Assembly: GCF_001423905.1 (NCBI RefSeq) | Contig: NZ_LMPQ01000010.1 | Span: 542,907-606,906 of the forward strand | DNA length: 64,000 bases | Source: Frigoribacterium sp. Leaf186 | GTDB taxonomy: Bacteria; Actinomycetota; Actinomycetes; Actinomycetales; Microbacteriaceae | Direction of reading: 5' to 3' | Shown here: positions 15,779 through 25,137 of the stretch, one piece after another | How positions within the stretch are numbered: position 1 is the first letter of the stretch | Layout: each line of letters opens with the position of its first letter | Position numbers and translations under genes: made by a program | The notes under the pieces: model-generated | Told to the model about the DNA's origin: nothing | The model's database searches: none | Seen by the model: the letters and a program-made list of their open reading frames with translations, nothing else

Positions 15779-17700
15779 GCACGCCACTTCATGCTCGCCG
15801 CATCACGAGCAATCCCCGACCAGGAATCACCCTGGTTGTGGCCGCGATTGCGGCCCTGGCGACCGTCGCGGTTTTGCTGGTGGCGGTGAAATCAAGCGAA
15901 ATCGTGCTGATCGTGGACCCAGGAGAAATCGTCAGGTCTGGGTATGCGGTCAGCAAGACCATCAGCAACAGTGCGGCCGCGATCGCGTTGGGTACTGCGT
16001 TCCTCCTGGCCGCCGCCGTCCCCGTTCACGAGCCCTCACGGCGAAGCCTGTTCCGCCTGCTGCGCAGCTCAGCTGCTGTCTGGGCCATCGCGGGCTTCGT
16101 TGCCAGCGTGTTCACGTTCGCCAACATCAGCGGCGTTCCCCTCAACGAAGCAGGAACTGCCGCTTTCTGGTCGCAATTCTCCTTCTACAGCACCGGCATC
16201 GAGCTCGGCCAGGCGTGGACGACCACCATTGCCGCAGCAGTCCTCGTCACCGTGTGGGCGTCACTCACCCACTCCCCCGGACACGCAGCAGCCCTCGCGG
16301 GGGTGAGCGCCTTGGCCCTGATACCTCTGGCCCAGCAAGGGCATGCAGCGGGTTCGGCGTCCCACAACCTCGCGGTTGTGTCGATCCTGATGCACGTCCT
16401 GTTCGCCTCGATCTGGGTCGGCGGCCTCGTCGCCCTCGTCTGGCTCAGACGAACCCTCCCCGGCCACCTGTTCCCCGTCGTCCTCCGCCGCTACTCGGCA
16501 ATCGCGTTCGCGGCCTTCGTCGCCGTGGCACTCTCGGGCCTCGTCAGTGCCACCATCCGCATCACCGACCCCGCAACGCTCACCACCACCTCCTACGGCC
16601 TCATCGTCCTCGGCAAGGTCGTTGTGTTGGTCCTCGCCGGCATCCTCGCTGCCCTCTTCCGCACGTGGCTGCTGCCGCACATCCACACCGGCCGAACGCG
16701 TCTCTTCTGGGCTCTAGCTGCCGTGGAGGTCACGTTCATGGGTGTCGCGTCCGGTCTTGCCGGCGTCCTCGCCCGCACCGCGCCTCCTGGCGCTGAGCAA
16801 GAGATCTACGAGACGGGTCCAGTGACCGCGGCTGAATCCCTCACCGGGTCGGTCTTCCCTGCACCGCCGCCGAGCTGGGTCACCGTGTTCCAAGGTCAAC
16901 CAGATCCCTTCTGGCTCCTCCTCATCATCTTCTCCGCAGCGACCTACCTCCTCGCCACCCGTGCGCAACGCCGGGCCGGGACGCCCTGGTCGTGGCATCG
17001 CAGTGCGCCCTTCCTAGCGGGCCTGCTCGTCGTCCTGTGGGTGACGTGTGGGCCGCTGTCGATCTACGCCACGTACCTCCTCAGCTCCTACGTGGTGACG
17101 ATCGTGGCGCTTCTGCTCGCGGGGGCCTGCATCGCTCAGGGACGCCCGGGGCATCTTGCTCTAGCGACCCTCAGACTCAGAGAAGACGGGACGAGAGGCC
17201 CCCGAGAGTGGGCCACGTTCCTCCTTCGCCGGCCCCTGGGTCTGTTCGACGACAGCCCGCTCGGGGTCGGCCTGGTCGTGCTGGTGACCGTGGTGCTGGC
17301 CATGATCCCGGCGGGCATGCGCTGGGCGGTGACCGAGCCCCTCGGACGTGTCGTCGTCCTGACGGCTGTCGTTGTCGCTGGCGCCGTGATGGGGTCCGCT
17401 CTCCGACGGGCACTGACCGGCCGCAGAGCTGGCGACATCGCCCTGATCGGCGGCCTCGCCGCCTGTGCTCTTGCGGGTACCGCGGTGACTCTTTTGGGGT
17501 CGACCGTGATGCTCGACTGGTTTAAGACGATGAACCCCGGCGGACACCCCGCCGCCGACGCCGATCAGCGCCTCGGGAGCGTCATCCTCCTCATCAGCGC
17601 CGCCGCCACGGCTCTCACCGCGGCAGTCCTGGCCCTCCGTGCGCTCACCGGGCCCCGCGCCGCCACCCCGTCCCTTACTTCGGAGGACTCACATTCATGA
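15775..17700 (+). CDS. CopD copper import protein fused to CtaG-like half
   Basis: Polytopic membrane protein of 641 residues. The first half is CopD-like (about residues 20-345, with SHNLAVVSILMHVLFASIWVGG carrying conserved His residues). The second half (about 385-620) resembles the caa3 assembly factor CtaG, as in many actinobacterial CopD-CtaG fusions, but the usual His-Met motif is not obvious (LLSSYVVTIVALLLAG). The GTG start overlaps the copC stop by four bases. It probably moves copper across the membrane with CopC for cuproprotein assembly or tolerance. Confidence 0.88.
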   Translation: MSTPLHARRITSNPRPGITLVVAAIAALATVAVLLVAVKSSEIVLIVDPGEIVRSGYAVSKTISNSAAAIALGTAFLLAAAVPVHEPSRRSLFRLLRSSAAVWAIAGFVASVFTFANISGVPLNEAGTAAFWSQFSFYSTGIELGQAWTTTIAAAVLVTVWASLTHSPGHAAALAGVSALALIPLAQQGHAAGSASHNLAVVSILMHVLFASIWVGGLVALVWLRRTLPGHLFPVVLRRYSAIAFAAFVAVALSGLVSATIRITDPATLTTTSYGLIVLGKVVVLVLAGILAALFRTWLLPHIHTGRTRLFWALAAVEVTFMGVASGLAGVLARTAPPGAEQEIYETGPVTAAESLTGSVFPAPPPSWVTVFQGQPDPFWLLLIIFSAATYLLATRAQRRAGTPWSWHRSAPFLAGLLVVLWVTCGPLSIYATYLLSSYVVTIVALLLAGACIAQGRPGHLALATLRLREDGTRGPREWATFLLRRPLGLFDDSPLGVGLVVLVTVVLAMIPAGMRWAVTEPLGRVVVLTAVVVAGAVMGSALRRALTGRRAGDIALIGGLAACALAGTAVTLLGSTVMLDWFKTMNPGGHPAADADQRLGSVILLISAAATALTAAVLALRALTGPRAATPSLTSEDSHS

Positions 17701-18302
17701 CACATCACACCATCCGAACCTTTGTCGCCGCCGCGCTGGTCGCCACGGTGGCCATCGTCACGTCGGGTTGCGGCTCGAGCGATTCTGTCGCGGAACAGTA
17801 CGCGGACGGGTCCACGAAGAACTACATCGGCGGCGACGGCACCGTGGTGGAGATCCCTCCGGCCAACAGGGGTGAACCGATCTCCTTCACCAGCACCACG
17901 GATCTCGGCGAACCGCTGGACTCAGCCGACTACGACGGCGACGTGATGGTGGTCAATTTCTGGTACGCCGCTTGCCCCCCGTGCCGAGCCGAAGCACCCG
18001 ATCTTGAAGTGTTGCACCAGCAGTACCAGGACCAAGACGTCTCCTTCATCGGAGTGAACATCCGCGATCAAGCGGACACCGCGGTTGCTTTTGCCAAGCG
18101 GTTCGACATCACCTACCCGTCCGTTATCGACGCGAACGACGGCGCCGTGCAGCTGGCCTTCGCCGGCCAGGTGTCCCCGAACGCCGTTCCCACCACGATC
18201 GTCGTCGACCGAGAGGGCCGGGCAGCCGCCCGGATTACCGGCCGAGCCGAGAAATCCATCCTCAACTCCCTCATCACCACCGTCCTCGACGAGACCCCGT
18301 GA
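17697..18302 (+). CDS. TlpA/ResA-like thioredoxin lipoprotein
   Basis: Protein of 201 residues with a lipoprotein signal (IVTSGC, Cys25) and a thioredoxin-like domain with CPPC in [13 protein letters not shown] and the cis-Pro segment [13 protein letters not shown]. It probably keeps thiols of cuproproteins or cytochromes reduced outside the membrane, receiving electrons from CcdA. The ATG overlaps the copD stop by four bases and its own stop overlaps ccdA. It is a likely client of the LspA and Lnt enzymes encoded in the island. Confidence 0.92.
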   Translation: MTHHTIRTFVAAALVATVAIVTSGCGSSDSVAEQYADGSTKNYIGGDGTVVEIPPANRGEPISFTSTTDLGEPLDSADYDGDVMVVNFWYAACPPCRAEAPDLEVLHQQYQDQDVSFIGVNIRDQADTAVAFAKRFDITYPSVIDANDGAVQLAFAGQVSPNAVPTTIVVDREGRAAARITGRAEKSILNSLITTVLDETP

Positions 18303-19036
18303 ACCTCGCCGACACCGTCTTCGACGGCCAGCTCCTCCTTGCCGTCCCGATCGCCCTCCTGGCCGGGCTGGTCTCTTTCGTGAGCCCCTGCGTTCTACCC
18401 CTGGTCCCCGGCTACCTCGGTTACGTCGGGGGTCTTGCCGACCCCACCGCGAAGACAGGCAAAAGACGTCTCCTGATCGGAGTGGGCTTGTTCGTGGCGG
18501 GGTTCGCTGCGGTGTTCATCGCTTACGGGGCCCTGTTCGGGGCGCTGAGCGTGTGGCTGATCCAGTGGCAGGGCCTCGTCACCCGCATCCTCGGTATCGT
18601 CGTGATCCTGATGGGGCTGGTATTCATCGGGCAGGTCAGCTTCCTGCAACGCTCCCTGACTCCGCGGTGGCGGCCCGTCACCGGCCTTGCCGGCGCACCG
18701 CTTCTCGGAGTCGTCTTCGGCCTGGGATGGACCCCCTGCTTCGGGCCGACCCTTGCCGCGATCTCCGCTCTCAGCCTCAGCAGTGGCTCCGCAGGACGCG
18801 GGGCCCTCCTCGGGTTGGCGTACTGCATAGGTCTCGGGCTGCCCTTCGTGCTGGTCGCCCTGGGCCTGTCCTGGGTGACCGGATCTGTGGCGTTCGTCAA
18901 ACGCCACATCCGCGCCATCAACCTCGCCGGCGGCGCCGTCCTCATCGCCGTCGGCATCGCCATGGCCACCGGCATCTGGACCGCCCTGATCTACCAGCTC
19001 CAGGGCCTCATCAACGGCTTCGTCCTGCCCCTCTGA
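18299..19036 (+). CDS. ccdA: CcdA-family thiol-electron transporter
   Basis: Six-helix membrane protein of 245 residues of the CcdA/DsbD-beta type. The two redox Cys are in [15 protein letters not shown] (helix 1) and [14 protein letters not shown] (helix 4). It passes electrons from cytoplasmic thioredoxin to outer thiol proteins such as the TlpA-like protein encoded directly upstream with a 4-base overlap. In this operon it supports copper-centre or cytochrome maturation. Confidence 0.93.
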   Translation: MNLADTVFDGQLLLAVPIALLAGLVSFVSPCVLPLVPGYLGYVGGLADPTAKTGKRRLLIGVGLFVAGFAAVFIAYGALFGALSVWLIQWQGLVTRILGIVVILMGLVFIGQVSFLQRSLTPRWRPVTGLAGAPLLGVVFGLGWTPCFGPTLAAISALSLSSGSAGRGALLGLAYCIGLGLPFVLVALGLSWVTGSVAFVKRHIRAINLAGGAVLIAVGIAMATGIWTALIYQLQGLINGFVLPL

Positions 19037-19050
19037 CCGACCAGGAACCT

Positions 19051-19515
19051 ATGACTTCCCTCCCTCTGCACCGCGAACGACTCACCCCCTCGCCGGCGTT
19101 TTACCTCGCGATCGTGCTCGTGATCCCCGCCACCTTCTTGGTGTTCCTGCCCATCAACGTCACCGCCGGGATCATCGTCGCGGCCGTGCTCTACCTCGGC
19201 TCTGTCGCAGCCTTCATCGGCACCTCGCCCGTCGTCCAGGTCACGCCAGATGGGTTCTTCGCCGGTCCCGCCCGCCTCACACCCGACGAGATCGGGACCA
19301 TCACCACCTACACCGGCGGAGACGCCACACAACAACGCGGGCCCCGCTTGGACGCCCGGGCGTGGACGCTGTTCCGGGGGTGGGTGCATCCCGTGGTGAA
19401 GATCGAGCTTCTCGACGAGACAGACCCGGCACCGTACTGGCTTGTGTCCACCCGGCACCCCGACGAACTCGCGGCAGCCCTGGCCACGGTGACCCGCTCG
19501 AAGGAGGGCGCCTGA
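19051..19515 (+). CDS. DUF3093 membrane protein
   Basis: Protein of 154 residues with two N-terminal membrane helices (FYLAIVLVIPATFLVFLPIN and AGIIVAAVLYLGSVAAF) and a cytoplasmic beta-rich tail (VQVTPDGFFAGPARLTPDEI, then PYWLVSTRHPDELAAAL). This is the DUF3093 pattern, a family found almost only in actinobacteria. The ATG at 19051 is in the gap after ccdA; the next gene starts one base after its stop. Function unknown. Confidence 0.85.
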   Translation: MTSLPLHRERLTPSPAFYLAIVLVIPATFLVFLPINVTAGIIVAAVLYLGSVAAFIGTSPVVQVTPDGFFAGPARLTPDEIGTITTYTGGDATQQRGPRLDARAWTLFRGWVHPVVKIELLDETDPAPYWLVSTRHPDELAAALATVTRSKEGA

Positions 19516-19516
19516 G

Positions 19517-20464
19517 ATGCCGGCACTTGACCTCGCCGTTCTGCTGGGCTGGGCCCAGGGGCCGGTGTCCCCTGTCGCGATCGGCGCCGCCCTGTTGGCA
19601 GCCGGCTACGTGCTCCTATTTCGCCGGGCTCGACGCCGAGACCGGGCCCTTGCTCCTGGCCGGCGTGGCCCTGGTGTCGGACAGGCAGCGGTGTTCGTTC
19701 TGGGTTGCGTACTCATCGTCCTGGTCACCGCAACGGGGGTGCAGACCTACAGCCTGGAACTGTTCTCGGCGTTCATGTTCCAGCAGCTGACGCTGCTGAT
19801 GATCGTGCCGCCGCTGCTCATCCTCGGACGACCAGGAACGGTGCTCCTGCGCGGCCTGCCCCGGCACGGCGTAGGACTTGTCGCACTTCGGGCAGCTGTC
19901 GGGTCGCTCAGATCGAGCTTCGCCCGTGCAGTCGTGAACCCGATCGCCGTGTTCCCTCTGCTGCTGGTTCCGCTGTTCGGGCTCTACCTGACCGGCGCCA
20001 TCGACGCGCTCCTCGCCACGGAAGTGGGACGAGCGGCCCTGCAAATCGGCTTCGTCGCTGTGGGCGTGGTGATCATGGTTCCCCTGGTGTCCACAGACCC
20101 GCTGCCTCGACAGACGTCCTACGTCATTCGGGTCTTCGACGCGTTCCTCGAGATGCAGATCCACGCCGCCTTCGGCCTCACCCTCATCTTCAGCAGCAGC
20201 CCCCTCGTTGCAGCGTTCAGCTCCCCTTCCCCCAGCCTTGGCATTGATGCCCTCCGCGATCAGCAGCTCGCCGGTGCCCTGGTGTGGACGTACGGGGAAC
20301 TCCCCGTCGTGGTGATCCTCCTCGTCAGCCTCGCCCGCTGGCAGCGACAGGACACCCGAAAAGCCGCAAGAGCGGCGAGGCGTGCCGACGTCGAAGGCGA
20401 CACCGAACTCGACGACTACAACGCCTACCTCAGGAACATCAACCATGGCGGCCGAAATGACTAG
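19517..20464 (+). CDS. CtaG-like cytochrome oxidase assembly protein
   Basis: Polytopic membrane protein of 315 residues of the caa3_CtaG family, with about eight helices and a charged C-terminus. Seen: FSAFMFQQLTLLMIVPPLLI followed by LGRPG, the family's core helix, and DPLPRQTSYVIRVFDAF. The His that family members usually carry in that helix (HM) is Phe here. CtaG helps insert the CuB centre of oxidase subunit I. With the CtaG-like half of CopD this is the second such domain in one operon; it may have moved to general copper handling (inference). Confidence 0.85.
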   Translation: MPALDLAVLLGWAQGPVSPVAIGAALLAAGYVLLFRRARRRDRALAPGRRGPGVGQAAVFVLGCVLIVLVTATGVQTYSLELFSAFMFQQLTLLMIVPPLLILGRPGTVLLRGLPRHGVGLVALRAAVGSLRSSFARAVVNPIAVFPLLLVPLFGLYLTGAIDALLATEVGRAALQIGFVAVGVVIMVPLVSTDPLPRQTSYVIRVFDAFLEMQIHAAFGLTLIFSSSPLVAAFSSPSPSLGIDALRDQQLAGALVWTYGELPVVVILLVSLARWQRQDTRKAARAARRADVEGDTELDDYNAYLRNINHGGRND

Positions 20465-20532
20465 GACACGTCGGCCACCGGCACGGGCCACAGGTCTCCC
20501 TCAGCCACCCGTCGCAACGAAGGACGCCACTC

Positions 20533-20733
20533 ATGCCTGAATCGTTTTGGGGCTCAGCTATCTTCTCCGTCGTCCCGAGCCTGGTTGTGGGGCTCATCTT
20601 CTGGTTCGTCGTCCGGGCGCTCGTGCGCGCCGACCGCAACGAACGGCAGGCCTACGCCGCGATCGATAAAGAAGAACGCGAGCGGGCCGCGCACCAACGT
20701 GGCGACGCGCCAGAAAACCCCGACGGTACATGA
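20533..20733 (+). CDS. Small membrane protein, paralogue of a chromosomal gene
   Basis: Protein of 66 residues with one long helix (IFSVVPSLVVGLIFWFVVRA) and a highly charged tail. It closely resembles the protein at 53628-53867 in the chromosomal part: PES(F/L)xGxxIFSVxPxxVVGLIFWF(V/I)VRAL, then a similar charged tail. The ATG at 20533 starts the same conserved PES motif. It is coupled to lnt by a 4-base overlap. Function unknown. Confidence 0.75.
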   Translation: MPESFWGSAIFSVVPSLVVGLIFWFVVRALVRADRNERQAYAAIDKEERERAAHQRGDAPENPDGT

Positions 20734-22295
20734 GGCCGCCAGTTGAGGTATCGACGCCTCTCGCGGTCATGCCGCTGCCTGCTGCTTTCGCGGCCGCGGC
20801 AGCAGGTGGAGCCATTCTTGATGGCGCCTTTCCCGACAAGAACTGGTGGCCTTTAGCCTTCCTGGGGATCGGGGTGATCCTGGCGGCCCTCCCCGGACGA
20901 CGCGCAGGGGCAGCGTTCGCTGTCGGGCTTGTCGCGGGCGTTTCGTTCTACGGTTTCCACATTCAGTGGGTAGCGCTCTTCCTCGGGCCCGTCCCGATTG
21001 CAGCGCTAGTTCTCTTGCAGGCGTTGCTGTTCGCGGCCGGATGCACGGCAATCACCCTGGCGTATCGGTGGCTCCCCCGGCTGTGGCCAGGCCCGTGGGG
21101 AGCCTGCCTCGGGGTCCCGGCCGTGGCGGCGGCAGTGTGGTGCGCGCGTGAGGCGGTGTCGAGCACCTGGCCGTACGGCGGGTTCTCCTGGGGCCGGGCC
21201 GCGATGTCACAATCCATCAGCCCTCTCCGAGAAGCCTTCGCGTGGCTAGGGATGTCTGGTGTCGGGTTCGTCATGGTCCTCGTTGTCGCGATGATTTTGC
21301 AGATCGTCAGCACCAGAGGACTGCGACACCCCAGCCGGTGGATTGCACCGGTGGCCGCCGCGACAGTGCTCGTGGGTCTGCCGGCGTGGCCGATCGCGCA
21401 GACAGGGACGATGCGGGTGGGCGCTGTGCAAGGGAATGGTCCAGCGGGCTACTTCGACGACAGCAACCCCGGGGACCTCACCCAGGCCCAAGTCGACGCC
21501 ACCACGCCCCTTCTCGATGAACGTCTCGATGCTGTTCTCTGGCCCGAAGGTGCCACGGATCGAAGTCCCCTTACTGACGCCGACACCGCGGCAACATTTG
21601 ACGCGATCGCTCGAGCGACGGCGGCGCCCCTCATCGGGTGGGCCATCACGGAACGTGACGGACGGACCTACAACACGGAGATCCAGTGGGAGCCAGGCCG
21701 TGGCCCTGTCGATTTCTACGACAAGAAGCACCCCGTCCCGTTCGGGGAGTATGTCCCCGACCGGGCGTTCTGGCGTTCCCTGGCACCTGACCTGGTCGAC
21801 ATGGTCGCTCGCGACTACACCCCAGGGACAACCGACCCCATCTTCGACATCTCCGGGGTCCCAGTGGGCATCAGCATTTGCTTCGACATCGTCGACGACG
21901 ACGTACTCCGTCAGTCCGTCACTGAAGGGGCCCAGGTGCTGTTCTCGTCGTCCAACAACGCCGACTTCGGACGCTCCGACCAGAGCGCCCAACAGCTCGC
22001 CATCGCCCAGATTCGAGCCATCGAACTGGGGCGAAGCATCGTCAACATCTCCACCGTGGGGCGCAGCGCGGTAATCGCTCCCGACGGGTCAATCTCGAAG
22101 GAGTTGCCGTGGCACGCTTCTGGCGCCCTCATCGCTGATGTGCCGCTTGCAAACTCGGTAACACCCGCCGCACGCTGGGGTGGAGAAATCGAAACGGCTC
22201 TTGCCGTTCTGGGCTTTGGGTCACTTATCGGCGCGTTTCTCGTGCTCCACAGACCGCGCTTGACCTCGCGGAGCTGCCACAGAAACGTGCCCTAA
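20730..22295 (+). CDS. lnt: Apolipoprotein N-acyltransferase
   Basis: Protein of 521 residues: about seven membrane helices (1-225), then a nitrilase-fold domain. The catalytic triad is visible: Glu273 in LWPEGA, Lys332 in YDKKHPVPFGEYVP and Cys384 in GISICFDI. It adds the third acyl chain to the N-terminal Cys of lipoproteins at the outer face of the membrane. It ends the copper and redox operon. Together with the LspA gene at 24616 it suggests the island brings its own lipoprotein maturation. Length and motifs are complete. Confidence 0.93.
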   Translation: MRPPVEVSTPLAVMPLPAAFAAAAAGGAILDGAFPDKNWWPLAFLGIGVILAALPGRRAGAAFAVGLVAGVSFYGFHIQWVALFLGPVPIAALVLLQALLFAAGCTAITLAYRWLPRLWPGPWGACLGVPAVAAAVWCAREAVSSTWPYGGFSWGRAAMSQSISPLREAFAWLGMSGVGFVMVLVVAMILQIVSTRGLRHPSRWIAPVAAATVLVGLPAWPIAQTGTMRVGAVQGNGPAGYFDDSNPGDLTQAQVDATTPLLDERLDAVLWPEGATDRSPLTDADTAATFDAIARATAAPLIGWAITERDGRTYNTEIQWEPGRGPVDFYDKKHPVPFGEYVPDRAFWRSLAPDLVDMVARDYTPGTTDPIFDISGVPVGISICFDIVDDDVLRQSVTEGAQVLFSSSNNADFGRSDQSAQQLAIAQIRAIELGRSIVNISTVGRSAVIAPDGSISKELPWHASGALIADVPLANSVTPAARWGGEIETALAVLGFGSLIGAFLVLHRPRLTSRSCHRNVP

Positions 22296-22375
22296 ACACA
22301 CCAAGGTGTCTATCCGTGAGCAACGGTTGCGTTTCCTGTGACAGCTCCTGGTGGGCCGTCAGTTTCGTCCCGGAG

Positions 22376-23080
22376 TTATGAGGTGGCTGCCGCCCGTCGA
22401 CGGAGGAGCGCTTTGACCATTGGGTAGGCGGTGACAAGTCCGAGGACCAAACCGACCTGCATGAGGAAAAAGAACCGGACGTCGGTAGGAGAAGGCATGA
22501 AGTTTCCGAAGTGCATGAAAAGCATCCATCCCCCCATTCCGATGTCGAATGCCAAAACGGTGAGGGTGGCGGTGATGAGCATGACGCCGATGTTTCTCTT
22601 CCTGGCTCCTCCGGAAGCACTGGAGCCAACGGCGTATTCGAAAACGAAGAGGAGGCTGATCGCTAGGGCGGCGATGACGATGATGAGTACCCAGAGGTTG
22701 GTGCCGGCAATGGTGAGGCCGCTAGCGACCACGAGTGGCACGCCAATGAAGTGACCGACAGTTGCTGCTGCTCCCCCAGGTGCGCTACCTGCAATCGTTT
22801 GTGCGGCCTCTTGGTCATCGCTCGGCCCTGAGTTCGGCCGCCCAGGGTTGGTTGTACCCCATCGGTCATAGGCCCAGATTGCAACTGGGCCCAAGAACAG
22901 AGCAGCTACCGGCCAGACGACGTTCATGGCTAAGTCTTGCTTTCGCTGGTGGCGCCCTCGGGTGATGATCTGCAGCAGCACAACGGCTGCGCTGATCACC
23001 CCGAGGCCAACGAAGAACCAGGAAACGGGTGTCACCCAGGCGGGGAAAAGGGGATCCATAGAGGACATGTCACCATTCAT
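22376..23080 (-). CDS. DUF4396 membrane protein
   Basis: Protein of about 234 residues with six helices. VVWPVAALFLGPVAIWAYDRWG and the later GGAAATVGHFIGVPLVVASG resemble DUF4396 proteins, which often occur with copper genes. The His/Cys residues usual in the central motif are mostly replaced; one His remains. I prefer the ATG at 23080 (MNGDMSSMDPLFP); the open frame continues to 23152. It converges on lnt and precedes nothing on its strand. Function unknown. Confidence 0.7.
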   Translation of the reverse strand: MNGDMSSMDPLFPAWVTPVSWFFVGLGVISAAVVLLQIITRGRHQRKQDLAMNVVWPVAALFLGPVAIWAYDRWGTTNPGRPNSGPSDDQEAAQTIAGSAPGGAAATVGHFIGVPLVVASGLTIAGTNLWVLIIVIAALAISLLFVFEYAVGSSASGGARKRNIGVMLITATLTVLAFDIGMGGWMLFMHFGNFMPSPTDVRFFFLMQVGLVLGLVTAYPMVKALLRRRAAATS

Positions 23081-23263
23081 GACTAAAAGGTCTTTCTGTA
23101 AGGGGGTGAGGATTAGGGATGCCTCAAAGATCACGCGCCAAGGCACGGACAAATGAGGGCTTTGTCAAACCTGCACAAGTTCAACGAACCGCTTCTTGGA
23201 GGCTCGTAAGCCACGTATGCGGTCGCCATGTGAGTCGCCTAGTGCGCCGTATATCTGCCGGGT

Positions 23264-23842
23264 TCAACGAAAGCTGAGGAGGGCATCCATCTCCTCGAGC
23301 TGCGCCGTCTGGGACTCGACGATGTTCTTCGCCATCTCGACTGCGTCGGGGTTCTCCCCGCCGTCGACTTCCTGCTGCGCCATGTCCACTGCGCCCTTGT
23401 GGTGCTCGGTCATCTGCTCCAGGAACAGGCGTGACGCCTCAGCACCCTCGGCGTTGTCCAGGGCTGTCATGTCAGATTCGCTCATCATGCCGTCCATGGA
23501 GTGATCCATCGACGCGGACGTGTCCTGACCCCAGTCATCTAGCCATGTGGTGAGCTGGTCAATCTCGGGGCCTTGCTCGTCCTTGATGGTTTCCGCCAAA
23601 GCGAGAACGTCGGAGTCGACGGCGTCGCCCTTGGTGATGAACATGTCGCTCATCTCCACGGCCTGCTCGTGGTGCGGGAGCATCATCTGAGCGAAGGTGA
23701 CGTCCTGGTTGTTGAAGACCGCTGACTCCGACGACGAAGAGCTATCGGATGAGGTATTGCCGGCAGTGTCGGCGCAGCCAGCCAACGTGAGGGCGCTGAC
23801 GATGGCGGTGGCGCTGGTGAGCAGTGTTTTGGTGCGGTTCAT
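23264..23842 (-). CDS. DUF305 lipoprotein, His/Met-rich (copy 1)
   Basis: Lipoprotein of 192 residues with lipobox LAGC (Cys23), a Ser-rich linker and two DUF305 helical repeats, each with His-His (MMLPHHEQAVEMS and QMTEHHKGAVDMA), plus a Met/His loop (MDHSMDGMM). These are plausible copper ligands. It lies right downstream of a DUF6153-type gene on the same strand. Very similar to the protein at 29783-30364, with long identical blocks. Probable role: outer-surface copper binding; this is inference from composition and context. Confidence 0.9.
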   Translation of the reverse strand: MNRTKTLLTSATAIVSALTLAGCADTAGNTSSDSSSSSESAVFNNQDVTFAQMMLPHHEQAVEMSDMFITKGDAVDSDVLALAETIKDEQGPEIDQLTTWLDDWGQDTSASMDHSMDGMMSESDMTALDNAEGAEASRLFLEQMTEHHKGAVDMAQQEVDGGENPDAVEMAKNIVESQTAQLEEMDALLSFR

Positions 23843-23923
23843 AGTTGTCCCTTGGGGTGAGAAAAGTGACGACGCGGTGACGCGATCGCGGGTCTCATGC
23901 GGGGAGCGATCCTCAAGGGTCGT

Positions 23924-24343
23924 TTAGATGCGGAGAATGTTCAGCTGTGTCAAGTCTGGTGTCAGACGTGGGAGCGTGAAGGACGGGGCAATCGGGCGTG
24001 TGTTGAGGGTCTTGGACAGGGTGAACAACGCACGTGTCCGACGTCGCCAAGTTGCTGACCAAGCGAACAGGACGAGGACCATGAGGCAGGCCATGCCCAT
24101 GATTGCGCAAAGCATCGCGCAGTCGTCCTGCATCGCAGAGGAAGCGACGGGGACAGCTTCTGCATAGGCAGTATGCGCGCTCTCGGTCTCGGTGTGATGG
24201 CCGGCCATGGAAGGAGGGCACCCCTCGGCAGGGCCCGCAAGCGTATGCATCAGGAATGCGCTACCGGTGAGCACAAGAATCAAGAGGACAGCCATGCCCA
24301 AACGCCCAAGACCCAGCGGGGGTCGGGCGTGGGTGGCGGGCAT
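23924..24343 (-). CDS. DUF6153-like membrane protein (copy 1)
   Basis: Protein of 139 residues: N-terminal helix (LGMAVLLILVLTGSAFLMHT), a His/Cys/Met-containing outer loop (CPPSMAGHHTE), then a second helix with CAMLCAIMGMAC, and a C-terminal basic tail ending LNILRI. The Cys/Met/His content suggests metal binding. The ATG at 24343 has an AGGAG ribosome site. It is followed on the same strand by the DUF305 lipoprotein, the same pair as at 29234-30364. Confidence 0.82.
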   Translation of the reverse strand: MPATHARPPLGLGRLGMAVLLILVLTGSAFLMHTLAGPAEGCPPSMAGHHTETESAHTAYAEAVPVASSAMQDDCAMLCAIMGMACLMVLVLFAWSATWRRRTRALFTLSKTLNTRPIAPSFTLPRLTPDLTQLNILRI

Positions 24344-24615
24344 GCGATCTCCTGAGGTTAGGTCGTTCGCGAGTTTACAAGTCGTGTGCTTCCTGCTTTG
24401 GGAAACCTGGAAGCGTTGAAAGTCTTGGTGGCAGTCTCCGGGGTTCGCCTGGCCCTGGCCCTGGCGGCATTTGGCACCTGGCACAAGGGGAGGTTCCCGA
24501 TCGGTACAGCGACGCCTGGATGCTAAGGCTGACGCATAGTCGCGACCACACCTCGCCCGGTGACTCGTGCTGCTCTTCGCGCATTGCAGATGGTCACCGT
24601 GTGCTCGCCTGCCTC

Positions 24616-25137
24616 TTAGACCGTCGGAGGCGTGCCAGACGCTCGATGAGAGGTGGGCTTTGAACCAGACACAGCGGATACGAGGGCAAAGCTGATGAGA
24701 CCGACCGTGGTGAAGATGTCCGCGACATTGAAGATGGCAAACCAGTCGATCGCAATGAAATCGACGACCTCACCGGACAATGGGCCTCTGTCCGCTCGCG
24801 AGATGCGGTCCCAAAGGTTGCCCATGGCTCCGCCGAGAACGACGGCGAGAAGGAACGTCGCAAACGTCCCTCTTCCCTTCACTGCCCGAACAATGACCCA
24901 GGCGGCGAGGGCCGCAACGATCGCGATGATGCCAACTGTCAGGGCTGGGCCGAACTCGCCCCCGAGACCAAACGCGACACCGGGGTTGAACACGAGCCGG
25001 AGACTTGCGCCGAGTCCTAAATCGATTTGACGTTCTGCGCCGAGATACGACAGCGCCCACGCCTTCGACACCTGATCAAGAACGAACGCAGCCGCAGCGA
25101 TCACGGCTGCACCGGCGACCCGCCCCCCGGCCGTCAC
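24616..25137 (-). CDS. lspA: Lipoprotein signal peptidase (LspA)
   Basis: Membrane aspartyl protease of 173 residues with four helices. Seen: DQVSK near 21-25, NPGVAFG near 51-57, GGAMGNLWDR (catalytic Asp110) and FNVAD (catalytic Asp140). It cuts the signal peptide of diacylated lipoproteins. It overlaps the CadD gene by four bases and is the third gene of an ArsR-CadD-LspA operon, so its expression is probably metal-induced. Complete in length; likely an extra copy beside the host's own. Confidence 0.93.
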   Translation of the reverse strand: MTAGGRVAGAAVIAAAAFVLDQVSKAWALSYLGAERQIDLGLGASLRLVFNPGVAFGLGGEFGPALTVGIIAIVAALAAWVIVRAVKGRGTFATFLLAVVLGGAMGNLWDRISRADRGPLSGEVVDFIAIDWFAIFNVADIFTTVGLISFALVSAVSGSKPTSHRASGTPPTV

